Assembly (NCBI RefSeq): GCF_023712105.1
Contig: NZ_JAMLJI010000003.1
Span: 186,001 to 250,000, forward strand
Source of the DNA: Larsenimonas suaedae
GTDB lineage: Bacteria; Pseudomonadota; Gammaproteobacteria; Pseudomonadales; Halomonadaceae
Length of the DNA: 64,000 nt
Direction of reading: 5' to 3'
The notes beneath the pieces are model-generated. The model made no database searches, was not told the DNA's origin, and worked only from the letters and a program-made list of their open reading frames with translations. Position 1 is the first letter of the stretch. Each line of letters opens with the position of its first letter. The position numbers were made by a program, and so were the translations under genes. Shown here one piece after another: positions 8,862-16,687 of this stretch.

Positions 8862-8967
8862 ACCGCGCGCTAACGTCGCACCCCGCAACGATTGTTGACA
8901 TGGCGCGTGCGCGCTACTATCGCTCTGCCCCGGTTTCGACCGCCGTTGAGTGATTGAAGTACGCGCG

Positions 8968-9345
8968 ATGAGGTGTTCCCTACGCAGGCCTGCCCCAAAT
9001 CTTGCCTGGATTGCGATTCTGGCTATGGCGCTGCTGTTTGCAGCGCCGGTGGTCAGTCAGACACTGCACTCGCTGGACCGAGCGTCCGCCTCGTCACATT
9101 CAAACATGACGATGGCGCACTCAGCACATGACGAACGGGCAAGCGATCATCATTCCGCGCTGATCGCCTGTGGGTACTGCGTGCTGTTTGCACACGTGCC
9201 GACCTTACCGCTTGGCGTATTCACGCCGCCCGCCTTCCCCGAATTTGCCCGAGACCTCATCCCGCGCGGGCCTCCGGTTGAAGTGCGCGCCCCTTTACCC
9301 TATCGACCGAGCCTTCCACGCGCGCCACCTCGTTCTCGTCTCTGA
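8968..9345 (+). CDS. DUF2946 family exported protein
   Basis: A 125-residue protein with an N-terminal signal or anchor (NLAWIAILAMALLFAAPVVS), a His/Met-rich stretch (HSNMTMAHSAHDERASDHHS) and the DUF2946 core ACGYCVLFAHVP with its Cys-x-x-Cys. Function is unknown. DUF2946 genes commonly sit beside TonB-dependent receptors and PepSY membrane proteins in copper-linked loci. The ATG at 8968 is preferred over the in-frame GTG at 8950. The Pro/Arg-rich C-terminus is probably unstructured. The PepSY gene follows after 55 bp. Confidence 0.8.
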   Translation: MRCSLRRPAPNLAWIAILAMALLFAAPVVSQTLHSLDRASASSHSNMTMAHSAHDERASDHHSALIACGYCVLFAHVPTLPLGVFTPPAFPEFARDLIPRGPPVEVRAPLPYRPSLPRAPPRSRL

Positions 9346-9400
9346 ATCCGCATGCCTTCGATTAATTTCGATCGTTTTCATCTTCAGACAGCGAGAAATC

Positions 9401-10780
9401 ATGACTCGACACGCTTCTTCGTCGAACGCCCAAGCGCGTCCGACCCCCTTGCGCGCGCTTATCCTGCGACTGCATTTCTACATCGGGCTGTTCATTGCCC
9501 CGTTCATGCTGGTTGCGGCCATCAGCGGAACGCTTTATGCCCTGACGCCTCAGCTCGAAGCCTTTATCTATCACGACGAGCTGACCGCCACTCGACAAGG
9601 CACCCCCAAACCGCTCGATCAACAAATCGAGCGTGCCCAACGCGCCCTCGGCACCACCGAGCTCCCCGTGGCCGTGCGTCCAGCCCCCGAGCCCGGCACG
9701 ACCACACGGATCATGTTCAACGATGCCTCACTGGGTGAGTATGAGCATCGCGCGGTGTTCGTTGACCCCGTAACGCTCGAGATCAAGGGTAGCCTGCCGG
9801 CGTACGGCACCAGCGGAACGCTGGCCCTTCGAATTACGCTCGACAAGTTTCACCGCGCCCTGCTGCTGGGCGATACCGGCAGGCTCTACAGCGAGCTTGC
9901 CGCCTCCTGGCTCTGGATTGCCGCACTGGGCGGGCTGGCACTTTGGCTCACCAGGCCCTCGCGCGCGGCCACGTCACCAGAGACTCGCCGCACCACGCTG
10001 AATCGATGGCACCGCTGGCTCGGCGGCGCGCTGATGCTCGGCCTTCTGTTCTTTTCCGCCACAGGGCTAACCTGGTCAAAGTGGGCCGGCGGCAACATTG
10101 CCGAACTAAGGCATACGTTCGGCTGGGCCACGCCAAGCGTGTCTCTTGCGCTGTCCGGGTCTGCGCCGGAACACGGCCACCAGCATCATTCAACAATGAC
10201 GCATGATGAGATGGCGTCCGGTACGCCGGCCACGTTCGCACGGCTCATGGCCCAGGCGCGAGCGGCCGGACTCGATAGCGGCCACCTCGAGATTCAGGCC
10301 AAGCCAGCAGGAACAGCCTGGAAAGTGCGCGAAATCGACCGGCGCTGGCCGACCAATGTCGATGAGGCGGCGTTCGATCCCACCACAGGTCGACTGGTCG
10401 ACCTTGTGCGTTTCGAGCAATACCCTCTGGCGGCCAAGCTAACCCGCTGGGGCATCGATGCACACATGGGCATCTTGTTCGGGTGGCTGAACCAATTGAT
10501 TCTGGCAACGGTCGGGCTCGGCCTTGCCACCATGATCGTGCTCGGGTATCGCATGTGGTGGCTAAGGCGCGTGCGTGCGGTTCAAGCGCAGCATGGGGCG
10601 CGCACCCTGATCACGCTATGGCGGGCGCTCTCGATCAAGGCACGCCTTGTGACCGCTGCTGCACTGGCGGTGTTCGGCTGGATCTTGCCGGTACTTGGTG
10701 TCAGTGCGGTAATCATGCTGATCCTTGATGCCTTGATCGTCGGGCGCGCCAGATCCGAAACGGACACAGCCTCGGGCTGA
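9401..10780 (+). CDS. PepSY-associated TM domain protein (probable metal-linked ferric/cupric reductase-like)
   Basis: A 459-residue inner-membrane protein with four main membrane segments: one near residues 22-45, a pair in the middle and two near the C-terminus. It has the LHFYIGLFIAPFMLVAAISG opening of PepSY-TM (PiuB-like) proteins and conserved His in WHRWLGG and DAHMGILFG. A periplasmic loop carries EHGHQHHSTMTHDEM, a likely metal-binding segment. The family is associated with iron or copper uptake and possibly membrane electron transfer. Although the frame is open from 9170, the ATG at 9401 gives the family-typical N-terminus. No TonB receptor is adjacent. Confidence 0.85.
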   Translation: MTRHASSSNAQARPTPLRALILRLHFYIGLFIAPFMLVAAISGTLYALTPQLEAFIYHDELTATRQGTPKPLDQQIERAQRALGTTELPVAVRPAPEPGTTTRIMFNDASLGEYEHRAVFVDPVTLEIKGSLPAYGTSGTLALRITLDKFHRALLLGDTGRLYSELAASWLWIAALGGLALWLTRPSRAATSPETRRTTLNRWHRWLGGALMLGLLFFSATGLTWSKWAGGNIAELRHTFGWATPSVSLALSGSAPEHGHQHHSTMTHDEMASGTPATFARLMAQARAAGLDSGHLEIQAKPAGTAWKVREIDRRWPTNVDEAAFDPTTGRLVDLVRFEQYPLAAKLTRWGIDAHMGILFGWLNQLILATVGLGLATMIVLGYRMWWLRRVRAVQAQHGARTLITLWRALSIKARLVTAAALAVFGWILPVLGVSAVIMLILDALIVGRARSETDTASG

Positions 10781-11033
10781 CGCAGACTAGCACTTAAATT
10801 CTGCCGAATCGGCGCTGCCTATACGGTGGCGCCAAGCCGCACATAAATGAGAATTAGATGTGTTTACCGGTACAACTAGAATCGTCACCCGAGCGGTTTA
10901 CACGATCTCACACGCGAGAGTGAACATTGCCTTATTTTGAGGCGCGCCCCGTGGTTATTCGGTCGAAAGCGCTTACAATCGCCTCCGCACTGCGCGCTTC
11001 GATCTTGAAAACCATGCTCATGGACTGCCCTTG
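10781..11033. other. Non-coding gap upstream of EAL gene
   Basis: 253 bp. A GC-rich hairpin with two G-T pairs (10811-10833) follows the PepSY stop and could end its transcript, though it lacks a T-run. An AATGAGAATTAG stretch near 10850 faintly resembles half of a Fur site. The rest presumably contains the promoter for the signalling genes. Confidence 0.35.
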
Positions 11034-12191
11034 ATGCCTAAAACAGCCTTGATTATCGATAATGTGGCTGACCTTCCTCGCTTGAACACGCTGTTTGTCG
11101 ACCGCGGTTTTGACGTGTCGACAGCCGAGGGTATGCATGATCTTGCTTACCGGCCTGCCTACCTCGAGGTAGACCTGATCGTCTTGAACCTGAACCTGGG
11201 CCCATTCTCGGGCATCGACGTTCTTGATCTCTTGCAGGAAAGAAGAATCGATTCAGCGATCATGTTGATCAGCGATGGGGACACACCGTCTGCCGGGGCT
11301 CTATTGCGCGCAGGGCTTGAGCGCGGCCTGCGTATGCTCGGCCTGATGCCCAGAACCGTCTCGGCAGCGACACTCGAGCAACTCCTTGCCCCCCTCGAGA
11401 CGACCCAGCGCCCCTTGACCGCGCTGGACATCGACCAGGGGCTCGCCCAGCAGGAGTTCGCCCTGGAGTATCAGCCCAAGTTCGATCTTGAAAGCAACAC
11501 CCCCTGCGGGTTCGAGGCGTTGCTGCGGTGGCATATTCCCGAACGCGGCCCGGTGCCTCCCTCGCGGTTCATTGCACTGGCAGAGCGCGACGAGCGGATC
11601 ATCAGTCTCAGCTGGTACGCCATCGACCGCGCCTGGGCGCTGCACGCGCGGCTCATCAAACAGGGTTACCGACTCAACATTGCCGTCAACATTCCGCCGC
11701 CGCTTCTGGGCGAACCCAATGTGCTTGAGCGCATGGATCAACTGGCACGACGCCATCAGTGCTCGCCAAAGGGCATGGTGCTTGAAATCACCGAAACCTC
11801 GATCATCGAGTCGATCAGCTACGCTCGGCACATGCTCGAAGGGTTCCGGGCACGCGGGTTTCAACTGTCACTGGACGACTTTGGCACCGGCTACTCCTCG
11901 ATGACCCAGCTCGCCCACCTCCCTTATGACGAGCTCAAGCTCGATAGAAGCTTCATTGCCCAGTGCCATGAAGGCGACGCCGAAGCGATCACACGGTCGA
12001 TCGTCGAACTGGGCCAGCGCCTGGGGCTTCGGGTCGTGGCCGAGGGCATCGAAACCCATGAACAGTTCCAGTTTCTGAAAACGCTAGGGTGTGATTGCGG
12101 TCAGGGCTTTCATCTGGCACGCCCCATGCCCGAACACGATGTGGAAACCTGGCTGTCATCATGGGCGCTCTCGACATCCCTGACACCTTGA
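11034..12191 (+). CDS. EAL-domain c-di-GMP phosphodiesterase with degenerate receiver domain
   Basis: A 385-residue cytoplasmic protein. Residues 1-115 fold like a receiver domain, but the phospho-acceptor position is Asn52 (LIVLNLNL) and the conserved Lys is also lost (LGLMPRT), so it should not be phosphorylated. Residues 130-375 are an EAL domain with the full catalytic set by eye: Glu161 in FEALLRW, Asn219, Glu251/Glu254 in EITE, Asp281-Asp282 in DDFGTGYSS, Lys302 and the AEGIET loop. It should therefore hydrolyse c-di-GMP to pGpG. The first of three same-strand signalling genes, it is probably regulated by protein contact rather than phosphorylation. An in-frame TTG lies just before the ATG. 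Confidence 0.88.
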   Translation: MPKTALIIDNVADLPRLNTLFVDRGFDVSTAEGMHDLAYRPAYLEVDLIVLNLNLGPFSGIDVLDLLQERRIDSAIMLISDGDTPSAGALLRAGLERGLRMLGLMPRTVSAATLEQLLAPLETTQRPLTALDIDQGLAQQEFALEYQPKFDLESNTPCGFEALLRWHIPERGPVPPSRFIALAERDERIISLSWYAIDRAWALHARLIKQGYRLNIAVNIPPPLLGEPNVLERMDQLARRHQCSPKGMVLEITETSIIESISYARHMLEGFRARGFQLSLDDFGTGYSSMTQLAHLPYDELKLDRSFIAQCHEGDAEAITRSIVELGQRLGLRVVAEGIETHEQFQFLKTLGCDCGQGFHLARPMPEHDVETWLSSWALSTSLTP

Positions 12192-12298
12192 TCATCCCCG
12201 CTTCCCCCCAGCCCATGAACCGGCAGCGCCCAACCGGATAAAGATAGCGTCACCGCCACCGTTAAAGCAGTATCTGATACGTAATGCGGGCGGCACCG

Positions 12299-14074
12299 AT
12301 GAAGCATTCCCTACAACTCTTGTTGATCGACCGGGACAAGGACGCGCTGGCCTCGCTGATGGCGATGCTCGAGGCGACCCAGCTTCCGCTTGGCATCGTG
12401 TGTGCCTCAAGCTTTTCGGAAGCGGGCAAGAAGCTCGTTTCACATACCTTCGATTGCGTTCTGGTCGAAAATGAAACGGTTAGCCTCCTCCACAGCGACC
12501 TGAAAACCACCATTCACCGTCACCAAAGTGCTCCGTTCACACTGATCGTGCTCAGCAAGCACGCCGACTCACGCCTTGCAGGCCAGGTACTTGAACTTGG
12601 TGCGTTTGACTACCTGGACAAGGACGATATCAACGTCTCTCAGCTTCGTATCGTATTGGCGCGCTGTCGCACGTGGCTTGGCCAGGAGCGCGAGCGCATG
12701 GCGACCGAGCAGCGGCTACGCTCGCTTGCAGAGGGCATTCCTCAACTGGTCTGGAGCTGTGCGCCCAATGGCAAGATCGATTATCTAAGCCAACAGTGGG
12801 CCGACTATACCGGCGTCACGTTTGCCCACGACCTGCAGGTGGCGTGGTTTACCCGCATTCATTCCGATGATCGTGACCGGTTTGTCGAGGCGTGGAAAAA
12901 CGCGCTGGAAACTCAACAGGATTTCCAACTGCTGTGTCGCATCAAGCGCCACGATAATGCCTTTCGGTGGTTCGATACCCGCGTGACCGCCCGGAAAAAC
13001 GACCTCGGTCAGATCACGCAATGGATCGGCAGCCACACCGACATCACTGAAATCGAAGAAGCTCGATTGAGTCAGGCCAAGCTCGCCGCCATCGTCGAGC
13101 ACTCTCAGGACGCCATTATCGGTCATGATCTGCACGGCCGCATCACGAGCTGGAACAAGGCCGCCGAGCAGCTTTTTCAATACAGCGCGCACGAGGCGTT
13201 GGGACGCACCCTGACCGACCTCACCGTGCCGGCGCCCTTTCTCGACGATTTCAAGCAACACCTGCATATGCTGAACCATTCGAACAGCTACGAACCCCAC
13301 TATGAGACTCAGCGCCAACGACGGGATGGGACGTTGATCGATGTCTCGATCACCTCCTCGCTGGTCAGAACGCTTGATGGTCGTGTCGAGGGGGCCGCCA
13401 AGATTGTACGAGATATTACTGATCGCAAACGATTCAGCGCTCAGCAGCAAGCCTCTCTGCAGGAAAAGGAGACCCTGCTCAAGGAGGTCTACCACCGAGT
13501 CAAGAATAACCTTCAGGTCATCGGCAGCCTCTTCAACATGCAGATTCGCCAGTTGCCGGAGGGAACGGCCAGAAACGTACTCAAGGACAGCGCCGACCGC
13601 GTCAAGGCCATGGCCCTGGTGCACGAAAAGCTTTATCAGTCGGCGTCGCTGTCCTCGATCAATCTAAAAAACTACATCGAAGAGCTCTGCACCAATCTTG
13701 CCTCGACCACCGGGGCCAACTCACGGCGTATTACGATCAATGCACAGGTCGACTCTATCCCCGTCGGACTCGAAACCGCGGTACCGCTGGGACTTTTGCT
13801 CAATGAGCTTCTGACCAACAGCCTGAAACACGGCTTTCCGAATGAGAATGGCGGTGAGGTACAGGTCATGGGCCGCTGCCTTGGCAGCGGGCTTCTTCGG
13901 ATCGACGTCACCGACAACGGTATCGGATTCGACCCTGAGGCCACCTCAACGGAATCGCTGGGGCTCAAGCTCATTCGCATCCTCGGCCGACAACTGACGG
14001 CCGAGCTTTCGATCGAGTCGGCGGAAGGCACACGATGCACACTGACACTCCCGCTTCCACCCTCCAAAAACTGA
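12299..14074 (+). CDS. Sensor histidine kinase: pseudo-receiver, two PAS, HisKA_2, HATPase
   Basis: A 591-residue soluble kinase without membrane spans. Residues 1-120 are receiver-like, but the phospho-acceptor is Glu57 (DCVLVENE) instead of Asp; the acidic pair and Lys (YLDKDD) remain. PAS domains lie near 135-255 (ending IGSHTDITEIEE) and 260-380 (ending RDITDRKR). The dimerisation helix is HisKA_2 type, with His399 in EVYHRVKNNLQV. The ATPase domain has NELLTNSLKH, DNGIGFD and LGLKLI. HisKA_2 kinases often partner receivers of the type found in the next gene, so phosphotransfer to that GGDEF-EAL protein is the obvious hypothesis. The gene lies 107 bp after the EAL gene. The signal sensed by the PAS domains is unknown. 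Confidence 0.9.
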   Translation: MKHSLQLLLIDRDKDALASLMAMLEATQLPLGIVCASSFSEAGKKLVSHTFDCVLVENETVSLLHSDLKTTIHRHQSAPFTLIVLSKHADSRLAGQVLELGAFDYLDKDDINVSQLRIVLARCRTWLGQERERMATEQRLRSLAEGIPQLVWSCAPNGKIDYLSQQWADYTGVTFAHDLQVAWFTRIHSDDRDRFVEAWKNALETQQDFQLLCRIKRHDNAFRWFDTRVTARKNDLGQITQWIGSHTDITEIEEARLSQAKLAAIVEHSQDAIIGHDLHGRITSWNKAAEQLFQYSAHEALGRTLTDLTVPAPFLDDFKQHLHMLNHSNSYEPHYETQRQRRDGTLIDVSITSSLVRTLDGRVEGAAKIVRDITDRKRFSAQQQASLQEKETLLKEVYHRVKNNLQVIGSLFNMQIRQLPEGTARNVLKDSADRVKAMALVHEKLYQSASLSSINLKNYIEELCTNLASTTGANSRRITINAQVDSIPVGLETAVPLGLLLNELLTNSLKHGFPNENGGEVQVMGRCLGSGLLRIDVTDNGIGFDPEATSTESLGLKLIRILGRQLTAELSIESAEGTRCTLTLPLPPSKN

Positions 14075-14088
14075 GCGTTTGGCCGTTA

Positions 14089-14110
14089 GTTACCGCAGTA
14101 ACGTTTTTTT
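14089..14110 (+). terminator. Possible weak intercistronic terminator/attenuator
   Basis: A 5-bp stem (GTTAC / GTAAC) with tetraloop CGCA is followed immediately by G and seven T. It lies between the kinase and the GGDEF-EAL gene. The short stem suggests partial termination at most, which could make expression of the two partners unequal. Confidence 0.35.
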
Positions 14111-14134
14111 GCCCCTTTTCAAGAGTACGTGACC

Positions 14135-16678
14135 ATGACCCCAGCGCTTCCGTCATGCCTTGATGCGTCCAGAGACACCGCTCGCGATACACACGCCGGT
14201 GGCTGGCGTCTGCTGATCGTGGAGGATGAAGCCATCGTCGCCGAAGACCTGGCCGAACAGCTTATAGGGCTGGGGTATGACGTCTGTGGAATCGCGGACA
14301 ACGGCGAAGAAGCGATCAAGCTTGCCAATGACCATTTGCCACAGCTTGTGCTTATGGATGTGGTCATCAAGGGCGACATCGACGGCATCGAGACGGCGGC
14401 TCGAATGAATCGCGATCATGATCTCGCGATCATCTTTCTAACGGCCTACAGCGATTCGGAAACGGTGCGCCGGGCCACGGAAACCGCGCCCTATGGGTTT
14501 CTGACCAAGCCTTATCAAATCAAGGAAATCAAGGCCGCACTCGATATTGCAGCCTACAAGTACACGCTCGAACAGGGGCTAAAGGAGTCCGAGCGCTGGT
14601 TTTCATCCATGCTTCGCTGCACCTGCGATGCCATCATTGCAGTTGACCACTCAGGCGAGATCATCTTTGCAAACCAGGCCGCCGCCGCCCTGTTTACGCT
14701 TACTCAAGGGGAGTTTGCAGGGCGTGCCTTCGACCAGCTCGTCATGTTTGTCCCTTCAGACGTCGCCAGACTAACCTCCCCACTCCAACTGGATACTCAA
14801 AACGTTACCAATGCCTTCATTCGTTTCGGGGAAACGCTTGAACTGCCTAACGGTCAGCGGTTGCCGGTCGATGTCTCTGCGGCACCCATCCGAGATACCA
14901 AGGGCGAATCATCGGCAACGCTTATTTCACTGCGCAATGTCAGCGAGCGCTTTGCGGCCGAATACGCGCTGCGTCAAAGCGAGGAAAGCTTTCGGACCGC
15001 GTTCGAAATGGCCCCTAACGGAATGGCGCTGGTAAGTGTCAACGGCCAGTTTCTTCATGCCAACCAGGCACTTAGCCGTCTACTAAACCTTGAACTGGAT
15101 AGCTTATGCCAGAAGACCCAGGCCGATGTCACCCTGGCCGAAGACTTGGCCGGCGAGGAACGCCAGCTTCTCAACCTGTTCATCGAAGGCATTCCCTCGG
15201 TTCAGTTCGAAAAGCGCTATATCACGGCCCAAGGCACCGCGACCTGGGCGCTGGTCAGTGTGTCACTGATTCGACAATCGGATACCGCGCTCTGCTACCT
15301 CTATCAAGTGCATGACCTTACGCTTAGAAAGGAGTACGAGCTTCATCTGGCGCGCCAGGCCATGACCGACGGCCTTACCGGCCTGCCCAACCGAACGGCA
15401 CTCATGACCGAGCTTGAGCGGTTGATCGCACGCAGCAAGCGTCGGGACCAAAAATTCGCCGTGCTGTTTGTGGATCTGGATTACTTCAAGCAGGTCAATG
15501 ACACCTATGGTCATGAAACCGGGGATCAGCTGCTCACAGCCGTTGCCTCCAGCCTTAGAACACTGGTGCGGGCCTCGGACTTCGTTGCGCGCCTCTCAGG
15601 CGATGAGTTCATTATCCTGCTGACCGATTTGGTCAATGCCGAACAGGTTCGCCCTGTAGTCAAGAAGCTGCTGTCGCAGTTTTCACGGCCATTTTCGATC
15701 GGCAACCGCCAGTTGCAGTGTGGCTTGAGTATTGGCATCAGCATGTACCCTGACGACCATCAGGAGCCTGAAAAACTGCTTCAACTGGCCGACAACGCGC
15801 TTTATCAGGTCAAGGCCGAAGGGCGAGGGGCCAGCCAGTTCTATCGTCAGGAATTCACACATCACCTGAATGCGCGAATGAACCTGGACGATGAGCTCGA
15901 AAAGGCGGTCAATCGGCAGGAGTTCGAACTTTTCTATCAACCAATCGTGCCGCTGGATGCCACCCATTCGATCAAGGCAGAAGCATTGATTCGGTGGCGC
16001 CATCCGACACGCGGACTGGTCGGCCCCTTCGAATTCATCAACCAACTCGAAGACAGCGGTATGATCGTCGAGCTCGGCCGCTGGATCATTCGCACCGCAT
16101 GCCAGCACGCAACATGCTGGCCTCGTGTCCACGGCCAGGCACCTGAGGTCAGTGTCAATATTTCCGCCAGGCAGTTCCGCTTCGACGATCTGGTCGGCAC
16201 CATCTCAGCGGCACTTTCAGACAGCGGCCTTCCGCCCGAAAAACTCTGCATCGAAATCACCGAGAAGCTGTTGATGATCGATTCGGACGCGACGCTTGCC
16301 ACCATCGATGCCTTGAAAGCGCTTGGCGTTAAGGTGGCCATCGACGATTTCGGCATCGGATACTCGTCGCTGTCCTACATTCGCCGCTTCCAACCGGACA
16401 ACCTGAAAATCGATCGGGAATTCGTTCAGGGCATCGACACCAGCGAATACGATCAGCGCCTACTCGCAGCAATCATCGCAATGGGCGATCAACTGCATAT
16501 TTCGATTACCGCAGAAGGCGTCGAGACCGGCCTGCAGCGCAATTACCTTCATGAACACCATTGCGGGTATATACAGGGGTATTTCTACTCAAAACCCTTG
16601 GCGGAGACCGAGTTCAGGCTGTGGCTCGAACACACGGCTCCTGCCGTGGTGGCCTCCCCTTACTGGCAGCCGACCTGA
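14135..16678 (+). CDS. Response regulator with PAS-PAS-GGDEF-EAL output (c-di-GMP turnover)
   Basis: An 847-residue protein. The receiver domain (residues 24-140) is intact: acidic Glu30-Asp31, phospho-acceptor Asp75 (LVLMDVVIKG), Thr103 and Lys125 (FLTKPY). PAS domains lie near 150-270 and 280-400. The GGDEF domain has signature SGDEF (488-492) and an intact RxxD inhibitory site (Arg479-Asp482) exactly five residues before it. The EAL domain has KAEALIRW (Glu616), EITEK, DDFGIGYSS (Asp737-738), the Lys in LKID and AEGVET. Both activities look possible, with the Ser variant tolerated in active cyclases. It is probably controlled by phosphorylation from the upstream kinase. The ATG at 14135 fits AAGAG better than the GTG at 14129. 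Confidence 0.9.
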   Translation: MTPALPSCLDASRDTARDTHAGGWRLLIVEDEAIVAEDLAEQLIGLGYDVCGIADNGEEAIKLANDHLPQLVLMDVVIKGDIDGIETAARMNRDHDLAIIFLTAYSDSETVRRATETAPYGFLTKPYQIKEIKAALDIAAYKYTLEQGLKESERWFSSMLRCTCDAIIAVDHSGEIIFANQAAAALFTLTQGEFAGRAFDQLVMFVPSDVARLTSPLQLDTQNVTNAFIRFGETLELPNGQRLPVDVSAAPIRDTKGESSATLISLRNVSERFAAEYALRQSEESFRTAFEMAPNGMALVSVNGQFLHANQALSRLLNLELDSLCQKTQADVTLAEDLAGEERQLLNLFIEGIPSVQFEKRYITAQGTATWALVSVSLIRQSDTALCYLYQVHDLTLRKEYELHLARQAMTDGLTGLPNRTALMTELERLIARSKRRDQKFAVLFVDLDYFKQVNDTYGHETGDQLLTAVASSLRTLVRASDFVARLSGDEFIILLTDLVNAEQVRPVVKKLLSQFSRPFSIGNRQLQCGLSIGISMYPDDHQEPEKLLQLADNALYQVKAEGRGASQFYRQEFTHHLNARMNLDDELEKAVNRQEFELFYQPIVPLDATHSIKAEALIRWRHPTRGLVGPFEFINQLEDSGMIVELGRWIIRTACQHATCWPRVHGQAPEVSVNISARQFRFDDLVGTISAALSDSGLPPEKLCIEITEKLLMIDSDATLATIDALKALGVKVAIDDFGIGYSSLSYIRRFQPDNLKIDREFVQGIDTSEYDQRLLAAIIAMGDQLHISITAEGVETGLQRNYLHEHHCGYIQGYFYSKPLAETEFRLWLEHTAPAVVASPYWQPT

Positions 16679-16687
16679 ACGAGGCAA

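Noticed and set aside
10845-10862. Fur-box-like AATGAGAATTAG upstream of the EAL gene
   Set aside because: Only one half resembles the consensus and the gene downstream has no iron theme.
15590-15610. SGDEF instead of GGDEF as a sign of a dead cyclase
   Set aside because: Ser at the first position is found in active cyclases, and the RxxD inhibitory site and surrounding residues are intact. Activity cannot be excluded.
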